A stretch of DNA of 64,000 nucleotides, from contig NZ_AP019547.1 in assembly GCF_013168275.1 (NCBI RefSeq), forward strand, positions 868,001 through 932,000. Reading direction: 5' to 3'. The stretch comes from Candidatus Nitrotoga sp. AM1P. GTDB taxonomy: Bacteria; Pseudomonadota; Gammaproteobacteria; Burkholderiales; Gallionellaceae. Numbering within the stretch: the first letter of the stretch is position 1; the number at the start of each line of letters is the position of its first letter. A program made the position numbers and the translations under genes. Of the stretch, positions 9,752-18,489 are shown in pieces. The notes under the pieces are model-generated. The model was not told the origin of the DNA. It saw only the letters and a program-made list of their open reading frames with translations, and made no database searches.

Positions 9752-10514
9752 GTTTTTTCATCTTTAAGTCTTTTGATGCGAGTACATCGTCCAAAGCAAG
9801 TCCAGTCAGGCTGGAAATAGTGCGCCACAAATAATAAAAAATTATCATCATGAGCATGGACGGAATCGCGATCACTGGGTAACTTAGTAAAGTTAATTGT
9901 CCCAGCTCCTCATTGAAGGCAACACTACCTGTCGGACTGACAACAATCCACTTTGCGAGAACGTAGTTCATCCCTGAAGAAAAGAAAAACGTCCCGCTAA
10001 GCAGGTAAGAAGCGTTTAATAATCGAGCTTCAAAGGCCTCAGTCTTATTATTCTCAACAAGTTTCTGTGTAATTTTTTCAATGTCGATAACGGTTGGGTT
10101 ATATAGCAATGTTCTGATCAGAGGATAACGTGAATAAGTAGAAAGGAGCACCGCAATACCAATCAGGCCTGGAATAGCCGCCTCTTTGATTGCCAACCAT
10201 CGGGTACTCAATGTCAGTAACCCAATACCACCTGTCAGCAACGTGCTGATCAAACCAAGAAGTGCTATGAAGTTAAATTTTTTGTATTTCAAATACTCAA
10301 ATAAGCCCCATATTAACGGAAAAGCCAAGGCTATAATTAGAGCACCGCTCGCACCAAGACTATTCTCGTTGCTGAATTTCATAAGAACAACGGAAGGGAT
10401 AAGAATACTGACTAACAAGTCAATAAATGGACGTGGGATATGATTTAGGGCTTTTTTTTCCTGCGCGAGTGGATCAATCATAAAAATTTTCCTGGGCGTA
10501 ATCCCAATTTTCAC
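9744..10514 (-). CDS. VC0807-family integral membrane protein
   Basis: A 256-residue protein with about six hydrophobic segments. The conserved-looking sequences IPSVVLMKFS, LIIALAFPLIWGLFEY, LLTGGIGLLTL and WLAIKEAAIPGLIG match what I remember of the VC0807 family, whose function is unknown. An alternative start is the internal ATG at residue 12 (MIDPLAQEKKA), which removes an atypical N-terminus. It is transcribed in the same direction as the methyltransferase and mdh but separated from them. Confidence 0.65.
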   Translation of the reverse strand: MKIGITPRKIFMIDPLAQEKKALNHIPRPFIDLLVSILIPSVVLMKFSNENSLGASGALIIALAFPLIWGLFEYLKYKKFNFIALLGLISTLLTGGIGLLTLSTRWLAIKEAAIPGLIGIAVLLSTYSRYPLIRTLLYNPTVIDIEKITQKLVENNKTEAFEARLLNASYLLSGTFFFSSGMNYVLAKWIVVSPTGSVAFNEELGQLTLLSYPVIAIPSMLMMIIFYYLWRTISSLTGLALDDVLASKDLKMKKHE

Positions 10515-10656
10515 TAATCACTTTTGAATAGCCACCTTAGGTCATTCAAACGAAAACAATCACAAATATGGATACGTTTAACTCATTATTAATTTTAGTG
10601 ATATCTTTCATGATGACGTAATGCAAGCCAAGACACCATATTTTTCAGAGGTTTTT

Positions 10657-11283
10657 TCACTTTCTACGCCAAACGCTCGCCAGCCAAGGCTGCTGTTCTC
10701 GCGGCAGGTTGTCAGGGCGGTAATAGTGAATAAGCTCAGTAAATCCAGCGTCTGACATGAGGTACCGCCAAGTATCAAGATTGTAATATACGCCGTAGCG
10801 CCCGTGGTTCCATCCTTCCTCGTTATGCCCGTGTGGGTTGGAACTAAACAGAACAGCGCCCGGTTTCAGCGTCGTATGCAACTCATGTAAGATACGTGGC
10901 AACACTTGACTGGGCGCATGGAAAAGTGAGGCGTTGGCGAACACTCCATCGAAATATTTGGCCGGAAGATCAAGCTTGAGGAAATCCTGCTGCCACACTT
11001 CGCAGTGGCTGTAGTCGCGCGCCATCGCAGCGAAACGCTTGCAGCCATCCAAGCCCGTTGCCATGTGCCCCATTTGTGCAAACACCTTGAGGTCTCGCCC
11101 CGGCCCACAGCCAAAATCCAGTATATTGAAAGGCGGCCCAACCTCGATGTAGTGCAGCAACGACATGATATTTTGACTAACATCGTGATTACGTGTGCCT
11201 ACAAAAAAATCTTCGGCGTGCTGGTTATAGTACTTTAAGGTAAGCGTGGATATTTTTTCTAAATCTTCCAAATTCAACTTCAT
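10657..11283 (-). CDS. Class I SAM-dependent methyltransferase
   Basis: A 208-residue protein with the Rossmann-type methyltransferase core. Motif I is ILDFGCGPGRDL (about residues 55-66), motif II contains GLDGCKRF, and the post-motif segment is DFLKLDLPAKYFDGVFANASL, followed by the C-terminal half with HELHTTLKPGAVLFSS. The substrate cannot be deduced. It stands alone, 144 nt from mdh and in the same orientation; whether they are cotranscribed is unclear. Confidence 0.85.
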   Translation of the reverse strand: MKLNLEDLEKISTLTLKYYNQHAEDFFVGTRNHDVSQNIMSLLHYIEVGPPFNILDFGCGPGRDLKVFAQMGHMATGLDGCKRFAAMARDYSHCEVWQQDFLKLDLPAKYFDGVFANASLFHAPSQVLPRILHELHTTLKPGAVLFSSNPHGHNEEGWNHGRYGVYYNLDTWRYLMSDAGFTELIHYYRPDNLPREQQPWLASVWRRK

Positions 11284-11427
11284 CTTGCATCTAAATTATT
11301 GTGTAATCGACGATTTAACTTTACTTTAATATTTAAAGAGCAAGGTCGTCCAGCTTGACTATTTTTTGATTTTTACATATCCAGATAATGAAGTTACAAA
11401 AACAAGCACATGAATTACTTATGGTAT

Positions 11428-12411
11428 TTAACCTAGCAGATGTTTTATTTGTTCCCTTTCTTTCAATAACTCACGATAATTTTCCAGCATATGTCGGTGG
11501 CCGAGTTCACCTATCGACAGATTCTGCACAATTTGGTAGTCGCCGTTATGACAAGTAACCGGGAAACCGTACACCACGCCTGTAGGTATATCATAACTTC
11601 CATCTGATAGTACGCTCATGGTGACCCAGTCATCATGGTGCGAGCCAAGTACCCAATCATGCATATGGCCAATAACTGCGTTGGCAGCGCTGGCAGCGCT
11701 ACTCAAACCGCGCGCTTCGATCACCACCGTACCACGCTTTTGCACGGTGGGGATAAATTCGCTTTCAATCCAGTTATGATCTGGCAAAATATCAAGGATG
11801 TTGCGCCCTCGTATCTCGGCATGGGACAGATCAGGGTATTGCGTACCTGAATGATTGCCCCATACCACCATTTTTTTGATATTGCCAATGGGCTGAGAAA
11901 GCTTACGCGCTACCTGCGCGATGGCGCGGTTGTGATCAAGCCGCATCATAGAGCTGATATTTTTCGGGTTAAGATCGGGGGCGTTATGTATGACAATTAG
12001 TGCATTAGTATTAGCCGGATTACCTACCACTAAAACTTTGACGTGGGGTGCGGCAAACGCATTGAGAATCTTGCCGTGTTCAGCGAAAATACCAGCGTTA
12101 ATCTCGATTAATTCATTGCGTTCCATGCCCTTGCTACGCGGACGCGCACCAATCAGCAACACAATTTCTGCATCACGAAAGGCAACCTTGGGGTCATCGG
12201 TAATGACAACCTGCTGCAACATGGGAAATACACAGTCTTCCAGTTCCATCGCTATTCCGCGCAATGTTTGCTGTGCTTGTGGTATATCCAGCAGTTGCAA
12301 GATGATGGGCTGTTCGTGTTCCAGCATATCGCCATTGGCGATGCGAAACAAAAGACTGTAACTGATCTGACCAGCAGCACCAGTGATAGCGATGCGAATA
12401 GGTGCTTTCAT
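11428..12411 (-). CDS. mdh: Malate dehydrogenase
   Basis: A 327-residue NAD-dependent malate dehydrogenase of the TCA cycle, of the beta/gamma type that begins [21 protein letters not shown]. The glycine-rich NAD-binding loop, the substrate arginine loop ([22 protein letters not shown] region), [21 protein letters not shown] and the catalytic His region [17 protein letters not shown] are all present. The ribosome binding site AGGAGATT lies 5 nt before the ATG. Divergent from cstA across a 352-nt region. Confidence 0.96.
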   Translation of the reverse strand: MKAPIRIAITGAAGQISYSLLFRIANGDMLEHEQPIILQLLDIPQAQQTLRGIAMELEDCVFPMLQQVVITDDPKVAFRDAEIVLLIGARPRSKGMERNELIEINAGIFAEHGKILNAFAAPHVKVLVVGNPANTNALIVIHNAPDLNPKNISSMMRLDHNRAIAQVARKLSQPIGNIKKMVVWGNHSGTQYPDLSHAEIRGRNILDILPDHNWIESEFIPTVQKRGTVVIEARGLSSAASAANAVIGHMHDWVLGSHHDDWVTMSVLSDGSYDIPTGVVYGFPVTCHNGDYQIVQNLSIGELGHRHMLENYRELLKEREQIKHLLG

Positions 12412-12763
12412 AGCAATCTCCTACACGATGAATTATGCAGACATTCTGACAGTGTTTGTCAGTCAGGCAAAGGGGGAACTCAAGAGTTCAGTTTAAAGCC
12501 AATTTTAGTACAGGTTCAAATACGGGCCGAAAATGTTGCTATCAAATTGAATTGATATGGAAATTATAAATCATAACATTCGACAATACTATCTTAGTAA
12601 AGCTTGTCACTTTAATAATGACTGCCCTACAAATTTTAAGACAGATCGTTGCATAACTTAACATATAGAAAGCAGTAAATAGGTGCGAGGCATGTCATAA
12701 TCTATAGTTATATTCTTGCATAAAAATTACTTGCCAGAATCTCATCATGCAAAAAAATTTACT
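12412..12763. promoter_or_regulatory. Divergent mdh/cstA intergenic region
   Basis: About 350 nt between the two start codons, presumably carrying both promoters. Two small inverted repeats are visible: CTGACA/TGTCAG (12446-12462, 5-nt loop) and GAACTC/GAGTTC (12476-12489), both close to the mdh side. Their function is unknown. A TTG codon at 12716 opens the cstA frame early but is not a convincing start. Confidence 0.4.
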
Positions 12764-14836
12764 ATGAAAAATTCATTGGTGGCCGTCCTTGTCTGGATTG
12801 CCGTCGCTTTGCTTGGATCCGCCGCATTGGGCGGTATAGCGCTGAATCGCGGCGAGTCGATCAACGCACTGTGGTTTGTCACAGCCGCGCTGTGCGTATA
12901 TGCGATTGCCTACCGTTTCTATGCAACATGGATTGCCACCAAAGTCCTACTCATTGATCCGACTCGTGCTACACCCGCAGAGCGACTCAATAACGGTCGA
13001 GATTATATTCCAACCAATCGCTGGATCGTATTTGGGCACCATTTCGCCGCCATTGCGGGACCAGGGCCTCTGGTCGGGCCGACTCTAGCTGCCCAGTTTG
13101 GTTACTTGCCAGGTACGCTATGGATATTATTCGGCGCAGTACTCGGGGGCTGTGTGCAGGACATGGTCACGTTATTTTATTCCACCCGTCGTAATGGCCG
13201 TAGCTTGGGTCAAATGGCGAGAGACGAACTGGGTGCCATCGGTGGTATTGCCGCACTAGCCACCACGCTGTTTATCATGATTATCCTCATCGCGGTACTT
13301 GGCTTGGTAGTGGTCAATGCCATGAAACACAGTCCCTGGGCTACTTCTACCGTGGCTGCCACTATCCCCATCGCTATGTTGGTGGGCCTATATATGCGTA
13401 CCATCCGCCCGGGCCGCGTGCTCGAAGGTTCGTTACTTGGCGTCATCTTGTTACTGTTAGCTGTGGCGGGTGGTGGATGGATTGAGCACCAACAGAACCT
13501 ACGCGAGTTTTTTGATTATCCCGGTCTACCATTAGCTTGGATGGTAATTGCTTACGGTTTTGCAGCAGCTATTTTACCCGTATGGCTGTTACTCGCGCCT
13601 CGCGATTACCTGTCTACCTACATAAAACTCGGTACTGTCATACTGTTGATGCTGGCCATTGTATGGATGCAACCGAACGTAAAAATGCCCGCATTCACCC
13701 AATTCGTCGACGGGACCGGCCCTATTTTTGGAGGTAAATTATTTCCTTTCGTGTTTATCACCATCGCCTGTGGTGCAATCTCTGGCTTTCATGCCCTTAT
13801 CGCCTCCGGCACTACGCCAAAGCTGCTTAGCAATGAGTGCGACATCCGCATGATCGGCTTCGGTGGCATGGCACTGGAATCTTTCGTTGCAATCATGGCG
13901 ATCATTGCAGCCACAGTGTTAGACCCCGGCGTGTTCTTTGCTATCAATTCTCCAGCTGGCGTAGTCGGCAAAGAAGCGGCAGATGCGGTGGCAAAAATTT
14001 CCAGTTGGGGCTTTCCTGTTACGGTGGTGCAGATGGACTTGCTGGCGCAGCAGATGGGCGAAGCTACCCTGTTCGCACGCACGGGCGGTGCGCCCTCACT
14101 GGCGGTCGGCATGGCCAGTATTTTCGGTAGTGCCTTTGGTCAAGGTATGCTTGCCATGTGGTATCACTTCGCCATCATGTTTGAGGCCATCTTCATTCTC
14201 ACAACGCTGGATGCCGGTACGCGTGTCGGCCGCTTCATGCTGCAAGACATGCTGGGCAATATTTGGAAACCGCTAGGACGCACCTCATGGTATCCATCAG
14301 TATTGCTGAGTAGCGGCATCATTGTGGCTGCGTGGGGCTATTTTTTATATATTGGTGTGATTGATCCGAATGGTGGCGTTAATATTCTGTGGCCGCTGTT
14401 TGGTATCTCGAATCAAATCCTGGCTGCCATCGCGCTGTGTGTCGCTACTGGCATCCTGATTAAGTCAGACAAGCTAAAATATGCTTGGATCACAGCTTTA
14501 CCACTTGCCTGGTTGATCATAATTACCAATAGTGCAGCGTGGGAAAAAATCACCAGCACAGATGTACGTATTGGCTTCCTCGCTGCTGCCAATGACCTCG
14601 CCACAAAACTCGCATCAGGTCTTCTTTCTCCAGAAAAAGCGACCATCGCACCACAACTCATCTTCAATCAGCGTCTTGATGCAGTACTGACCCTATTTTT
14701 TGTCTGCATGTTATGGTTGATCGTGTTCGACATGCTGCGTGTTTGTGTCCGCTACTTTACGGGCAAGCCGGTACCTCCGCTGTCCGAGGTGTCACACCAT
14801 TTGGCTGGAATGGAGAAAGCGTGGGTACGGGATTGA
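12764..14836 (+). CDS. cstA: Carbon starvation protein CstA family transporter
   Basis: A 690-residue polytopic membrane protein (counting from the ATG at 12764) with at least 14 hydrophobic segments. The start region VAVLVWIAVALLGSAALGGIAL, the loop NNGRDYIPTNRWIVFGHHFAAIAGPGPLVGP and the stretch SGFHALIASGTTPKLL are diagnostic of CstA/BtsT. These proteins import peptides or pyruvate with protons. The open frame runs back to a TTG at 12716, but homologous proteins start at the MKNS-type residue, so that ATG is chosen. The downstream small gene overlaps its end, as in E. coli cstA-ybdD and btsT-yjiX. Confidence 0.93.
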   Translation: MKNSLVAVLVWIAVALLGSAALGGIALNRGESINALWFVTAALCVYAIAYRFYATWIATKVLLIDPTRATPAERLNNGRDYIPTNRWIVFGHHFAAIAGPGPLVGPTLAAQFGYLPGTLWILFGAVLGGCVQDMVTLFYSTRRNGRSLGQMARDELGAIGGIAALATTLFIMIILIAVLGLVVVNAMKHSPWATSTVAATIPIAMLVGLYMRTIRPGRVLEGSLLGVILLLLAVAGGGWIEHQQNLREFFDYPGLPLAWMVIAYGFAAAILPVWLLLAPRDYLSTYIKLGTVILLMLAIVWMQPNVKMPAFTQFVDGTGPIFGGKLFPFVFITIACGAISGFHALIASGTTPKLLSNECDIRMIGFGGMALESFVAIMAIIAATVLDPGVFFAINSPAGVVGKEAADAVAKISSWGFPVTVVQMDLLAQQMGEATLFARTGGAPSLAVGMASIFGSAFGQGMLAMWYHFAIMFEAIFILTTLDAGTRVGRFMLQDMLGNIWKPLGRTSWYPSVLLSSGIIVAAWGYFLYIGVIDPNGGVNILWPLFGISNQILAAIALCVATGILIKSDKLKYAWITALPLAWLIIITNSAAWEKITSTDVRIGFLAAANDLATKLASGLLSPEKATIAPQLIFNQRLDAVLTLFFVCMLWLIVFDMLRVCVRYFTGKPVPPLSEVSHHLAGMEKAWVRD

Positions 14837-15147
14837 TTAAAAGAAGCGCGAGTGAATCATTGTCCACGGTAAGTGATTCTAGTTTGCCTGTATTGGAAAC
14901 TACCCAGGATATAAATAGGTACATCACGCAAAACGCTATATTCAGGACAAATAAAACCTGTATCGAACCATTCCCATTTTGGTCATATGTATGGCGCACT
15001 ATTCGTGAATTGAGTGGAGATGATGCTTACGAACGCTACATTGCACAACATGCCACCCATTATCATGATACGCCGCCGCTAGCACGCAAAGATTTTTTCC
15101 TTTACCAGCAACAACAAAAATGGAGCGGTATCCAGCGCTGCTGCTGA
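14821..15147 (+). CDS. YbdD/YjiX-family small protein, N-terminally extended
   Basis: The C-terminal ~65 residues (YVWRTIRELSGDDAYERYIAQ region, then the DFFLYQQQQKWSGIQRCC tail) match the YbdD/YjiX family that accompanies CstA-type transporters; the terminal Cys-Cys is typical. The best start is GTG at 14821, preceded by GGAG at a 5-nt spacing inside the end of cstA, giving a 16-nt overlap and probable translational coupling. That leaves about 40 extra N-terminal residues of low complexity compared with the usual 65-70-residue family members, so a later start is possible. Its role with the transporter is not well established. Confidence 0.75.
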   Translation: MGTGLIKRSASESLSTVSDSSLPVLETTQDINRYITQNAIFRTNKTCIEPFPFWSYVWRTIRELSGDDAYERYIAQHATHYHDTPPLARKDFFLYQQQQKWSGIQRCC

Positions 15148-15661
15148 GTTGTTACTGACCACAATACACACAGGTTGATGGACTTTATGTTTGAATTATT
15201 ATAAATTTCACAGATGTTTCCTAAAGTTTTCCATTGCGCAGCCGAGATTAATCTTACCTGTGCAACACTGCAAAAGTGGTTCATTTATTTCTTTCAGGGG
15301 TATTCAAGCTGAGCTGAATTGTCAAACATTCAATCTATTGGGTGCAAATTTATTTATAAATTTAACCACGTAAATTAGAGCGAACTCCCTAGGAAGACAT
15401 ATTTTGACTGAAGCTTAGATCAAATACTGAATCAGCCGCATGCACTGTACAAATTGGTAAGTGAGATTAACCGGGATTAGAGCAAAAGAAAGAAGCCATG
15501 ATACACGACGATTGGACGGAAGTTTCTCGCTTAGCGAAAACATCCGTTCATCCTTCAACAAGCTCAGGACGAACAGATTTACTTCTTCTGTAAGTAGTTT
15601 AAAGTTAATTACCCATTCTATTTCTCGTAGAGCCAGATCAAATATTAATTAAGGAGTTTGC
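15148..15661. other. Intergenic region holding repeat copy A
   Basis: A 514-nt stretch with no credible gene. The second half is repeat copy A (listed separately), which ends almost at the AAGGAG of the response regulator gene. The first ~300 nt show nothing I can assign. Confidence 0.5.
15460..15652 (+). repeat. Dispersed intergenic repeat, copy A (gene-tail part, hairpin core, right arm)
   Basis: The core at 15541-15580 contains an imperfect hairpin: GTTCATCCT pairs with AGGACGAAC around CAACAAGCTC-type sequence. The right arm (15600-15652) includes AGTTAATTACCCATTCTAT and AGAGCCAGATCAA, which recur in copies at 16.4, 37.7 and 58.7 kb. The left arm (AAGCCATGATACACGACGATTGG, part) recurs at 16.3 kb and, inverted, at 58.4 kb. 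Found by eye; exact boundaries are approximate. Confidence 0.7.
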
Positions 15662-16105
15662 ATGGTTGTTGAAGTTGGCACGAATAAGAACGGGGCAACA
15701 CAAATGATAGCGGCAAAAAATCTACGGGTACTGTTGTTGGACGACGACAAGTTTACACTCGAATTTGTTGGCGACATGCTGCTCGAACTAGGTGTTGCCG
15801 AAGTCATTAGGGCGGAAAATGGCGAACAGGGACTAGCTATGTTAGCCGGGTTATCATCACAGCCAGATATATTGATATGCGACCTCAGCATGCCTGGAAT
15901 GGACGGTGTTGGCTTCCTGATGCATCTTGGTATGCAGGGTTACGTTGGCGACGTCATCCTAATCTCAGGGGCCCAACAGCATCTGTTGTCCGGGATGGAT
16001 ATGTATTCCAGCAAGCTTGGCTTGATTCCTTTGGGGACGCTGATAAAGCCAATTGCACGCGATGAACTGGCAGCCGTTATTACCCGATTTTGTCAAGGCA
16101 AATGA
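15662..16105 (+). CDS. Single-domain response regulator (CheY-like receiver)
   Basis: A 147-residue stand-alone receiver domain. The acidic pair is in LLLDDDKFTLEF, the phosphoacceptor Asp is in ICDLSMPGMDG, the switch Ser is in VILISGAQ and the conserved Lys is in LIKPIARDEL. There is no output domain, so it acts by protein contact or in a phosphorelay. AAGGAG is 4 nt before the ATG. It lies between two copies of the dispersed repeat and upstream of a locus that encodes a hybrid kinase with a C-terminal Hpt, a plausible but unproven partner. Confidence 0.9.
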   Translation: MVVEVGTNKNGATQMIAAKNLRVLLLDDDKFTLEFVGDMLLELGVAEVIRAENGEQGLAMLAGLSSQPDILICDLSMPGMDGVGFLMHLGMQGYVGDVILISGAQQHLLSGMDMYSSKLGLIPLGTLIKPIARDELAAVITRFCQGK

Positions 16106-16209
16106 AAGTTGACTTTCTGCTATTGACGAGATTGCTGAAGTTCTATTTGAAGCGTAATGGTAACCCTTAGATAAATGCAAAATAAACTAAAAAAATTAGA
16201 CAGATTACA

Positions 16210-16245
16210 CATCTGTTCGTCTTGAGCTTGCCGAAGGATAGCTGG
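16210..16245 (-). repeat. Dispersed repeat, core-only copy B' (inverted)
   Basis: On the minus strand this reads CCAGCTATCCTTCGGCAAGC followed by TCAAGACGAACAGATG, the hairpin core of the repeat family in opposite orientation to copy A. No arms are recognisable. Confidence 0.65.
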
Positions 16246-16260
16246 ATTGCTAAAGAGTAA

Positions 16261-16447
16261 TCAAGGCTGGGGCCACAGGAAAAAAGTGCATGATGCGCGG
16301 CTACTGGATGAAAATTTCTCGCTTGACGAAAAATAAATCTGCTCACTCCTCAATAGGTGATTCAGGGCGAATGGATTGACGTATTCTGCAGGAGATTGAT
16401 AGTTAATTACCGACTCTATCCCACATAGAACCAAAATAATTAATCAA
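16261..16447 (+). repeat. Dispersed repeat, copy B
   Basis: Parallel to copy A: the left arm contains GCATGATGCGCGGCTACTGG then ATTTCTCGCTTGACGAAAAA; a degenerate core follows (CTCACTCCTCAATAGG then TTCAGGGCGAATGGATT); the right arm has TATTCTGCAGGAGATTGA, AGTTAATTACCGACTCTAT and CATAGAACCA. With copy A it brackets the response regulator gene as direct repeats. Confidence 0.65.
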
Positions 16448-16591
16448 ACAGTCGTATTTGCTTTATCCGAAATTAAGCACGCTACAAATTCAATATTGAC
16501 AATATTTTCTGAGTAATTCATGGGTGCCCACAATTTGAATCTACAATTAAATATTTACGCTATTTGTGGATTTGATAAACCCAGGGGATAC

Positions 16592-16762
16592 ATGAACACA
16601 ATGCTGCTTTCACAAATCATGAAGTACGTGCCGTGGAATTCTCTTGGACGCATCTTCAGTCATTATGGTGAAGATGCCAGTATTACGCGCTGGCCATATG
16701 CCCTCTCCTACCAGTACGTGGCTTTTGTGCCAAAAATCCGACAGGCACAAAACTTGACGTGA
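16592..16762 (+). pseudogene. IS4-family transposase N-terminal (DUF4372-like) fragment
   Basis: From an ATG preceded by AGGGG the frame begins MNTMLLSQIMKYVPWNSLGR, very like the N-terminus of IS4-family transposases with a DUF4372 domain (NTLLFSQIMQ..PW..F.R type). It then degenerates after about 45 residues and stops at 56 residues, far short of the ~370-390 of an intact transposase. The open frame extends upstream to 16520 without support. A perfect 9-bp inverted repeat lies at its 3' end. Confidence 0.6.
16723..16752. repeat. Perfect 9-bp inverted repeat
   Basis: TTTTGTGCC (16723-16731) and GGCACAAAA (16744-16752) with a 12-nt loop, at the end of the IS4 fragment. There is no T-run, so it is not an obvious terminator; it could be a relic of the insertion event or a hairpin upstream of the next operon. 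Confidence 0.4.
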
Positions 16763-16832
16763 AAGACAGTGTACTGAACTCGATTATTATCAATCTGTGT
16801 TCGAAACTATTCGGCTGTATCCCATTTCAGCG

Positions 16833-17303
16833 ATGAAAAATCTTTTCGGTATCAATATTTTTACGTTGTTTTGGCGAGCCTGTTCACTTTACATGCTGGC
16901 GGCATTTCTGATTACTGCAAATTCTTATGCCGACAATCAAGAACCCGCTATTGTTGTTATTGCGTTCCCTTCGACCAGTGAGAACTCAATCTCCCGAAGC
17001 TCGTTACGCGCTATTTTTGGTATGCGTCTAAGCAAATGGCCAGCGGATACCCCGGTCAAGGTTTTCGTGATGAAGGATGATGTACCTGAGCATGGCGCAT
17101 TCAGCAAAAATATTCTGCAAGTATTCCCCCATCAATTACGATTAGCGTGGGATCGACAGGTATTTTCCGGACAGGGTCAATATCCAGAGCAAGTCGTCTC
17201 TCCGCAAGAAATGCTATCTAAAATAGCATCAACTCCGGGAGCGATTGGCTATATCAAAACAAGCGAGGTCACTAATAATGTGCGTATCCTTCAAATTCGC
17301 TAA
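16833..17303 (+). CDS. PstS-like periplasmic substrate-binding domain protein
   Basis: From the ATG at 16833 the protein is 156 residues: a signal peptide (hydrophobic FWRACSLYMLAAFLITANSYA) and a short domain with VIAFPSTSENSISRSSLRAIFGMRLSKWPADTPV and SPQEMLSKIASTPGAIGYI, the fold signature of small PstS-like phosphate-binding proteins. The open frame starts at a GTG at 16797, but that would place 12 residues before the signal peptide. It overlaps the following barrel gene by 26 nt, so the two are probably cotranslated. The ligand is unknown; similar proteins often serve as sensor partners, not transport components. Confidence 0.7.
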   Translation: MKNLFGINIFTLFWRACSLYMLAAFLITANSYADNQEPAIVVIAFPSTSENSISRSSLRAIFGMRLSKWPADTPVKVFVMKDDVPEHGAFSKNILQVFPHQLRLAWDRQVFSGQGQYPEQVVSPQEMLSKIASTPGAIGYIKTSEVTNNVRILQIR

Positions 17304-18489
17304 AACTGTAGCTAGAAGATTTGTCCCGTGTGTTTTATTGCTTTGGACTACGTCTACGCATGCCGTAAGCCTAATGGGTAACGAGTTACAGCTGCATGGA
17401 TTTCTTACGCAAGGCATGGTGATCACCAGCGACAATAATTTTCTCGGTCAGAGTAATAAAAAAGCGAGCACAGATTTTAGAGAAATAGGAGTGAATGCTT
17501 CCCTGCGGCCGACTTCAGACTTGCAGCTGTCCGCCGGGTTGCTTTCACATAAGGCCGGGGCGACCGATAACGGCGAAGTGCGACTGGATTATGGGCTAAT
17601 CGACTGGACTATATCGTCGAGCGAGCAAGGCCGTGGCGGGATTCGCTTGGGGCGGGTGAAGAATGCCTATGGACTGTATAACAAGACACGCGATGTCGCT
17701 TTCACTCGTCCCAGTGTTCTCCTACCGCAATCCATATATTTCGAGCGCACGCGCAACGTTACCGTTGCATCTGACGGAGCAGAACTTTATCTCGAACGCT
17801 ATGGTGAAGTCGGCAACCTTTTCGTGACCTTCGCCCTCGGGCAACCGCAGATTGGTAGTGAAGCGAGCAAGGTGGCCTTGGTTGGCTTGACCCCCAACGG
17901 AAGCTTCGAATCGAAATTGGTACCGATTTTACAAGTAATATACGAGATGGACGGTGGCAAGTATCGTCTCGGGTTTACCACCTCGCAACTTGATGCGCGC
18001 TACAATCCTGGCGTGAGGGATGTACTTCAGGCGGGGCGGATAAAGTTTACGCCGACGGTTTTTTCTGCCCAATACAACGCCGAATTCTGGAGCCTGACCA
18101 GTGAATATGCGCTACGACCAGTTTCAAACCGGAACTTTGGTCCAAATTCTCCAGATTCCACCATGCATGGCCAAAGCTATTATATTCAAGGTAGCTATCG
18201 GTTGGCTCCGAAGTGGGAAGCGCTGCTACGTTACGATGTGTTGTACGCTGATAGCGAGGATCGTGATGGCAAAGCATATGCTGCGGCCACGCGCCGGCCA
18301 GACTTTACGCGCTTTGCGAAAGACTGGACCACAGGAATACGCTTCGATTTGACCCCCGAGTTTATGCTGCGTGCAGAATATCATCGCATTGATGGCACAG
18401 GCTACTTGCCGGCTCAGGATAACCCTGACCCTCGGACTCTGGAGCGCCGCTGGGATATGTTCATGCTACTGGGGTCTTTTCGGTTTTAG
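17278..18489 (+). CDS. Outer-membrane beta-barrel (porin-like) protein
   Basis: A 403-residue protein starting at the ATG overlapping the previous gene (GAGGT about 9 nt upstream). A signal peptide runs to about residue 29 ([13 protein letters not shown]). The rest alternates polar and aromatic residues as in a beta-barrel and ends in a terminal Phe (SFRF), the typical outer-membrane assembly signal. Recognisable strands include [13 protein letters not shown] and [17 protein letters not shown] cannot name a substrate. Its stop codon overlaps the first possible start of the kinase gene, so binding protein, barrel and kinase form one operon. Confidence 0.8.
   Translation: MCVSFKFAKTVARRFVPCVLLLWTTSTHAVSLMGNELQLHGFLTQGMVITSDNNFLGQSNKKASTDFREIGVNASLRPTSDLQLSAGLLSHKAGATDNGEVRLDYGLIDWTISSSEQGRGGIRLGRVKNAYGLYNKTRDVAFTRPSVLLPQSIYFERTRNVTVASDGAELYLERYGEVGNLFVTFALGQPQIGSEASKVALVGLTPNGSFESKLVPILQVIYEMDGGKYRLGFTTSQLDARYNPGVRDVLQAGRIKFTPTVFSAQYNAEFWSLTSEYALRPVSNRNFGPNSPDSTMHGQSYYIQGSYRLAPKWEALLRYDVLYADSEDRDGKAYAAATRRPDFTRFAKDWTTGIRFDLTPEFMLRAEYHRIDGTGYLPAQDNPDPRTLERRWDMFMLLGSFRF

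Larger units (their letters stand above)
16106..16591. other. Intergenic region holding repeat copies B' and B
   Basis: A 486-nt gene-free stretch between the response regulator and an IS4 transposase fragment. It is mostly repeat material: an inverted core copy near 16.2 kb and a long direct copy at 16.26-16.45 kb. Confidence 0.5.
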
